From the NCBI GenBank assembly GCA_030248135.1, contig JASANC010000628.1, positions 1 to 64,000 of the forward strand: a stretch of 64,000 bases of DNA, in the 5' to 3' direction. A program made the translations under genes and the position numbers. The DNA is from Theristus sp. LFF4_11. Lineage: Eukaryota; Nematoda; Chromadorea; Monhysterida; Xyalidae. The notes beneath the pieces were generated by a model. The model had not been told where the DNA came from. It did not search any database and saw only the letters and a list, made by a program, of their open reading frames with translations. Shown here one piece after another: positions 59,401-64,000 of this stretch (its first letter is position 1; each line of letters starts with the position of its first letter).

Positions 59401-62400
59401 GGGTTGGGGGGCCGATATAGATAGCTGGAGCAAATTTTCTAGATAGATAGATAGCTGGAAAATTTTGGGGGGGGGCGCGGGGGGGGGCCATGTGACTTTG
59501 GGGGGGGGGCGGTCAAAATTTTTAAATTTGATAGATAGATAGCTAAAACGCTAAAAAGCTGTAAAAACAGCAAAATAATGCTAAAAATACACTAAAAAAT
59601 CAAGTATAAACGCGTATTTTATCTAAAATTAGCGAAATTTTCAAGAATTACAAGCAAAAATGGTCAATTTTGGTCAAAAATTGACTCATTTTATGTCTTC
59701 GAAGACAAAATTTTTCAGATAGATAGCTGGCTGATAAATTTTTTTAGATAGATAATAGCTGAGCCAAAAAAACCTGTCTGATAGAGATAGATTCGAAAAT
59801 TTTTTGGGGGGGGGGGGCCGGCCCCCCCCCCCCCCCCCCCCCCCCCCCTAGAACAACTATGGCACGGGAACGAAACCTATTTTTTTCCACGATGATATTT
59901 TTCCGGTTTTTTTTATTCCATCTCTATGCACGCATTCATATGCGGCAGTTTTTCTATTGGGGAACTTTTTGCCATCGAAAAAGTCGGACCGGAATCTTTC
60001 TGAACTGATTGGTATCTGTCACGTCACGCACAAAGTACATTTTGTGCATGTGGCGGGTGCACATATTTAGAAAGAACGCGATGAATTGCTGTATGAATCG
60101 AAACCAAGTTGGAACAGTCAGTCAGCCGATGCCAACAGATGAAAGATTTTGCACAGAAATTTGCACGATTTTCCAGCGGCTCCGGCAGGACGTTGAAGAA
60201 TTGACGGTTGTGCAGCCGTCCGGCAACAGTAATCGCGCAGCACGGGTAAATGTTGAAAAGCATTTTTTTTGAAATGGCGTGTTTCTTGCAGCTGATAAAA
60301 AAAATCTTGCAGGCCAACGCATTGATAGCCTGGACTTTGAATGTGTTTTTTTTCTGTCGCCGATCGAATGACAGACTGTAACAAAGTGTAACAAGCGGAT
60401 ACTAATGAAGCTGCGCTCAAGTGATTCGAAACTGTGTTACCTGGTCTTCGCGTGGTTAATTGTCTATATGTTCCCATATGACATCCATTTTCCAATAACA
60501 GCACCAAACGGCAGGCGCATTTTTGTCATTCGTTGTTGTTGTCCATTCATTTCCTTCAGACGGTTTCATCGAAAATGCGCAACGCTCGCTCCGGCGGCGG
60601 CTGGGGCATCGGGCACACGCATGGCTCCGCCAGCGAGGACGTGATCGAGTGGCTGCTCACGGCCTCGCAGCCGCCGAACTTCGAGTCGAGAACCGGCCGC
60701 AAACTGGTCACCGACGAGTTTGTGCAGGTTCGGGAGTCGGTTTCCAATCGTCGACTTTTGAAATTCCACGTTCCCGCCCGCCGCTATTCCGGCTGTATTT
60801 CGGTTTGCTTGGTTGCGTATTATTTCTGCCACTGCGCGGCCAAAGTCGTTGCACCAAATTCGCCGCCGAATAACGCGCTTGGTGTGGTCTTGGTTTGTCT
60901 TGGCGTTTTGGGCACGATTCGAATCGCAAATTTCCGCATTTCATCGAGTCTGTCGCTGAGACATGACATTCTCCAAAGCATCAAACCACGAGCAGCCTCC
61001 ATTTCGGGTGCAATGTTCTTCCATCTATAGTCGGTTTTGGTCTGGATCAGTCTTCTAATTGTCTCCTCTCATGTCTCACTCAGATCTGCGAGCTCACGGA
61101 GCGAGCGAGACGCGCGACACAAGCGCCGCTGATTCACCAAATTCTACTCGACATGTATCCGCGATTGGCCGCCTTCGATATCAGCTTACGGAATGGCACG
61201 GCGGCGATCTCAGCTGCTGCTACTGGTTTGTGTCGCTCTCAGTTATTTTTTTTTGCTTTTTTTGTTTGTTGATTGCGTGATCGGTTTGGATTGGCTTGTT
61301 GATTGATTGATTGATTCTTTTTTACGTTTTCGACGAATGCTATCCAGTAACAGTAATGATGCACCTAGATCTCTGTTATTATTAAAACCAGAGTTCTGCC
61401 TCCACCGGGTGTTCGTGTCTCTCGGTAACATTTCGTAACATTCAAAGAAAAGGTTTTACGTGGTTAGGTGGTTTATTTGGGTTTGCTGATTAGGACATGA
61501 TTAGGACAGGAATAAGAACAGACTGTCATGATAATAATCACAGATTATATAGCCAATAAAATGACATGTAATCATTGTGGATTTATTCAAACGCGTCCGG
61601 ACTAAAATGACGTCATTTGCTTTAAAAACGCCCGTTTGTCAAAGAACAGGCACTAAAATTTCAGTTTGGTGTGACTGATTCGACATTCACCATTTGTTTG
61701 CGGGAAGAAATCGGCTAAACGGAAAGTTTGGCTTGCTGTGAACGACAAGCGCATGTTTTGCGACACATGACGTCGTTTCAGTGGGACACGTTTGAAAAAA
61801 ATAGGTCACACACAATTATACGTTGTTCCCAACTTTAACGTTATCTGTTTCGCTCGACCAGGCCAGCCAACCGCCGGCAGTGCTGTTGCTGGTCTCAGCC
61901 CGAGCGTGGTGCCGCACAGCTCCAGCGGCTCCTTGGCGCAGACGTCGTCGTCGCCGAACTTGAACAGAATCACGCCGAGTCCGACTGTGACGCCGATGCC
62001 CGGCGACGAGACGCAGTCGCTGCCGTTGGCTGGTCGGTGTTGATTGAAGCGGCCGTTTTTGTGTGTGTGTCTTTCTCGTGGCCACCACACACCATTTTTA
62101 TATGTGTTGTTGGACGGGTTTTGCTGACTGTGGTGGTGTCATGGCGGCAACCGGCGTGTGTGCCCGCATTTTGAAGTGGAATGGTGGATCGTGGAAATTA
62201 GTGGTGAGCAGTTGTGATTGTTGTTGTTGTTCATTGCGGTCACTGCGGAACGGTGTATATGATCACGACGAATTTCGCACACCGACCAAGTGGTTTTCAA
62301 GCGAGCCGCTGTTGGATTGCTGGCACGCTGTATAATGTTTTTTTTTGTTTTAGCGAAACGGATACGATCGTTCATTGAGTGCTTGGTTGTTGTCGTTTTT

Positions 62401-64000
62401 TTTGATCGATCGTTTTTGATTCGATTTTACCCAATCAGCAAACGAGATTTTCAAAATTAGGTGTTACTCTTGTTTTTTCGTGGTGTACACACAGCAGCTC
62501 CGGAACGGTCGTTTGTCAGGCAAACAAACGTGAAACGAGCCAAACTAGAACAAACCAACCAAAAATTTCACAACCTTTTCTATCATTCGCAGACGAACGC
62601 AGCTATTTCGTGCAACACTACCTCAGCACGGCCGTCGACTATTACGTGACGTCGATCCAGAAGAACAGAGATCGCTCGCGAGCATTCCTGATGCTCGGCT
62701 TGTTGGCGTTGATCACGCGACAACAAATACGCCCGTATATGGGCGAGATATTCAAGGCGTGCCGCTTGTGTCTGCCGACCAAGGACGCTTCCAAGTGGGG
62801 CGACTTGGAGTTTTGAGCGGTTTTCCTTTTTGTGCTGTGCGAGTGGCGCTGATTGGTTGCAGTGTGTTTTTTAAGAACACCGATTGGCGTGACTTCGACC
62901 TGATAGAGACTATTTAGCACGTTTTTTCTTTTTTTTCGTGATTGACCGTTTTTTATAATGAGACTCTCAGTTGTTTGATGCGATCGTTTACCGGGTCACA
63001 AGCAACGTATCGATTCTTACTCCATGTAGTTGGCACTCCATGGCATCGGAGACGGGTCTGGTCGGATTCACTCACTTGGTGGTCCAATTTGCGTCACCTA
63101 ATGCAAATACAACCACCACCGCGCCTCCACCACGGCTTCACCGCAATCTATCACCCAAACAATGCGATAAAATGCAAATCGCGTTGCGCAGCACGAATTG
63201 TCAAAACGTTTTTTTTTCTCGCACATTTCTCTCTTCGCTCATTTTCGCGGCAGAAATGCGCGTAAACGCGGTCAAACGACGGTCGACATGGGCGTGTTCG
63301 CGTGTCTCACCTTGCTCGTGCAGGCGCTCGGCGCCGAACTGGAGCAACAGTTCAAGCAGGTGCTCAGCGCGATGTTCGCCACCGGACTCAGGTGAGGCGG
63401 CGGCTTTTTTGATTCATTGTTTTCTGGAGTCTTCGATCAGTTCAGACGTTCTCTGGTAGCAGTGATTTTTGTAGTTTTTTCGGGTTGCGCTGATTGGCTG
63501 CGTTACTGTGCATCATCGTCACACGACCAATCAATCGGTAGATCGCTAAATTCAACACGCACGCAATTAAATCGAATTTCTTGAACGGTCGGTTTCAAAC
63601 ATCGTGTGATGATAATAATGACAATATCCCATTCCGAACAATTCAGCGACGATTTGCAGAGTTTCGCCATGTTTTCCACCCTCTCCATTGCAGCATTCAA
63701 TTGACGACGACACTTCGGGAGGTCACCCGACACATTCCGTCGCGAACGCTACGCACGCACATTCAGGATGGGCTCATGCAGCAGTTGTCAGTGCGTATCA
63801 TGCAGCGGCCGATGCCGAGTTCGTGCTCTCTCGTGTTATAATTTTTCGTTTGTCGTTTTCTTTGTTAAATTAAAAAAATTGTGTCGATATTTTTTGTGAG
63901 CGACTTCAGGTGATTGTAGAGAACACAAGAATGAACTTTTCTTTGCAACCTCACCTTTCTGGCAAAGTCCTAGTCTAAAGACAGTGCACTCTTGTATAGT
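56496..64000 (+). CDS. MTOR: mTOR kinase, N-terminal HEAT-repeat part (cut by window end)
   Basis: Catalytic subunit of TORC1 and TORC2, the nutrient and growth-factor kinase; only the N-terminal scaffold is in view. Exons: 56496-56632, 57027-57172, 57592-57692, 58054-58206, 58496-58597, 58907-59005, 59222-59356, 60126-60245, 60560-60727, 61084-61225, 61862-62032, 62593-62794, 63254-63391, 63694-63818; 646 residues so far. Family landmarks in order are VSSGDVCDRKAGILLIG, RELALATPTFFFQHA, REDAVSALRAALVVASQRET, DDRYHSGLLIFNELLRIANV, MYPRLAAFD, FLMLGLLALITRQQ and THIQDGLMQQLSVRIMQRP, which match the human N-terminal HEAT region to about residue 650. The exon 7 donor may be at 59356 or slightly later; the exon 8 acceptor is the least certain. 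Exon 11 is an extra Ser/Pro-rich symmetric exon. FAT, FRB and kinase domains lie beyond the window. Confidence 0.94.
59380..59861. mobile_element. MITE family M4, complete, 8-bp target duplication, mTOR intron 7
   Basis: Termini CATAGTTGTTC (59380-59390) and GAACAACTATG (59851-59861) are perfect inverses. Direct octamers GCACGGGA flank them (59372-59379 and 59862-59869), as in hAT insertions. The interior has TAGATAGATAGCTGG-type tetranucleotide tracts at both ends and long G and C runs. The element lies 23 bases past the proposed exon 7 donor. Length of the homopolymers may be an assembly artefact. Confidence 0.85.
61574..61808. mobile_element. Short TIR element H, copy 3 (uninterrupted), mTOR intron 10
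   Basis: About 235 bases matching 26559-26796 with scattered substitutions, ending about 54 bases before the acceptor of mTOR exon 11. Its ends share AACG(T/C)GTCC and GACACGTTTGAA in inverted orientation. Confidence 0.75.

Noticed and set aside
1..64000. CRISPR array, operons, prokaryotic promoters or terminators
   Set aside because: The window is intron-rich eukaryotic DNA. The regular repeats present are MITE tandem units or microsatellites.

Overview
The window is metazoan nuclear DNA, probably from an invertebrate. Every protein gene is cut by many short spliceosomal introns (GT...AG with T-rich acceptors, plus one GC-AG intron), and the recognisable genes are single-copy animal housekeeping or signalling genes. 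Nothing fixes the phylum; a nematode or another ecdysozoan is possible, but that is a guess. I built gene models by joining exons at splice sites and requiring matching intron phase at each junction. All 80 exons of the six gene models are phase-consistent; one junction, mTOR exon 7 to exon 8, is ambiguous.

Layout: 1-4454 is repeat-rich intergenic DNA. 4455-9151 (minus) is phosphopantothenoylcysteine decarboxylase, the FMN enzyme of coenzyme A synthesis, with a long acidic N-terminal extension. A 478-bp divergent promoter region (9152-9629) separates it from a 31-exon plus-strand gene (9630-30144) for an unrecognised 1,931-residue nuclear-looking protein: acidic N-terminal half, one AT-hook, three tandem copies of a Cys/His module with conserved linker and intron positions, and a Gln-rich tail. 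32678-36108 (minus) is the KDEL receptor. 36109-42126 is a transposon island with large inverted repeats. 42127-46945 (plus) is epsin, 49841-55704 (plus) is the chaperonin subunit CCT-eta, and 56496 to the window end (plus) is the N-terminal HEAT-repeat part of mTOR (first 646 residues).

The genes do not form a pathway. They cover CoA synthesis, retrograde ER retrieval, clathrin endocytosis, protein folding, growth signalling and (by inference) chromatin.

The second theme is mobile DNA. Introns are packed with short non-autonomous elements, often nested. Several can be dated against each other by exact target-site duplications: a hAT remnant with an 8-bp duplication (12448-13974), a 600-bp foldback with a 9-bp duplication inside an older palindromic MITE (20245-20844), a mariner-like palindrome at a TA inside a second element that has empty copies elsewhere (2636-3546), a G-rich element at a TA inside an older repeat (33150-33595), a Tc1-like palindrome (46279-46513), and an 8-bp-duplication MITE within about 25 bp of an mTOR splice donor (59380-59861). 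The strongest candidate for something undescribed is the three-module zinc-type protein.
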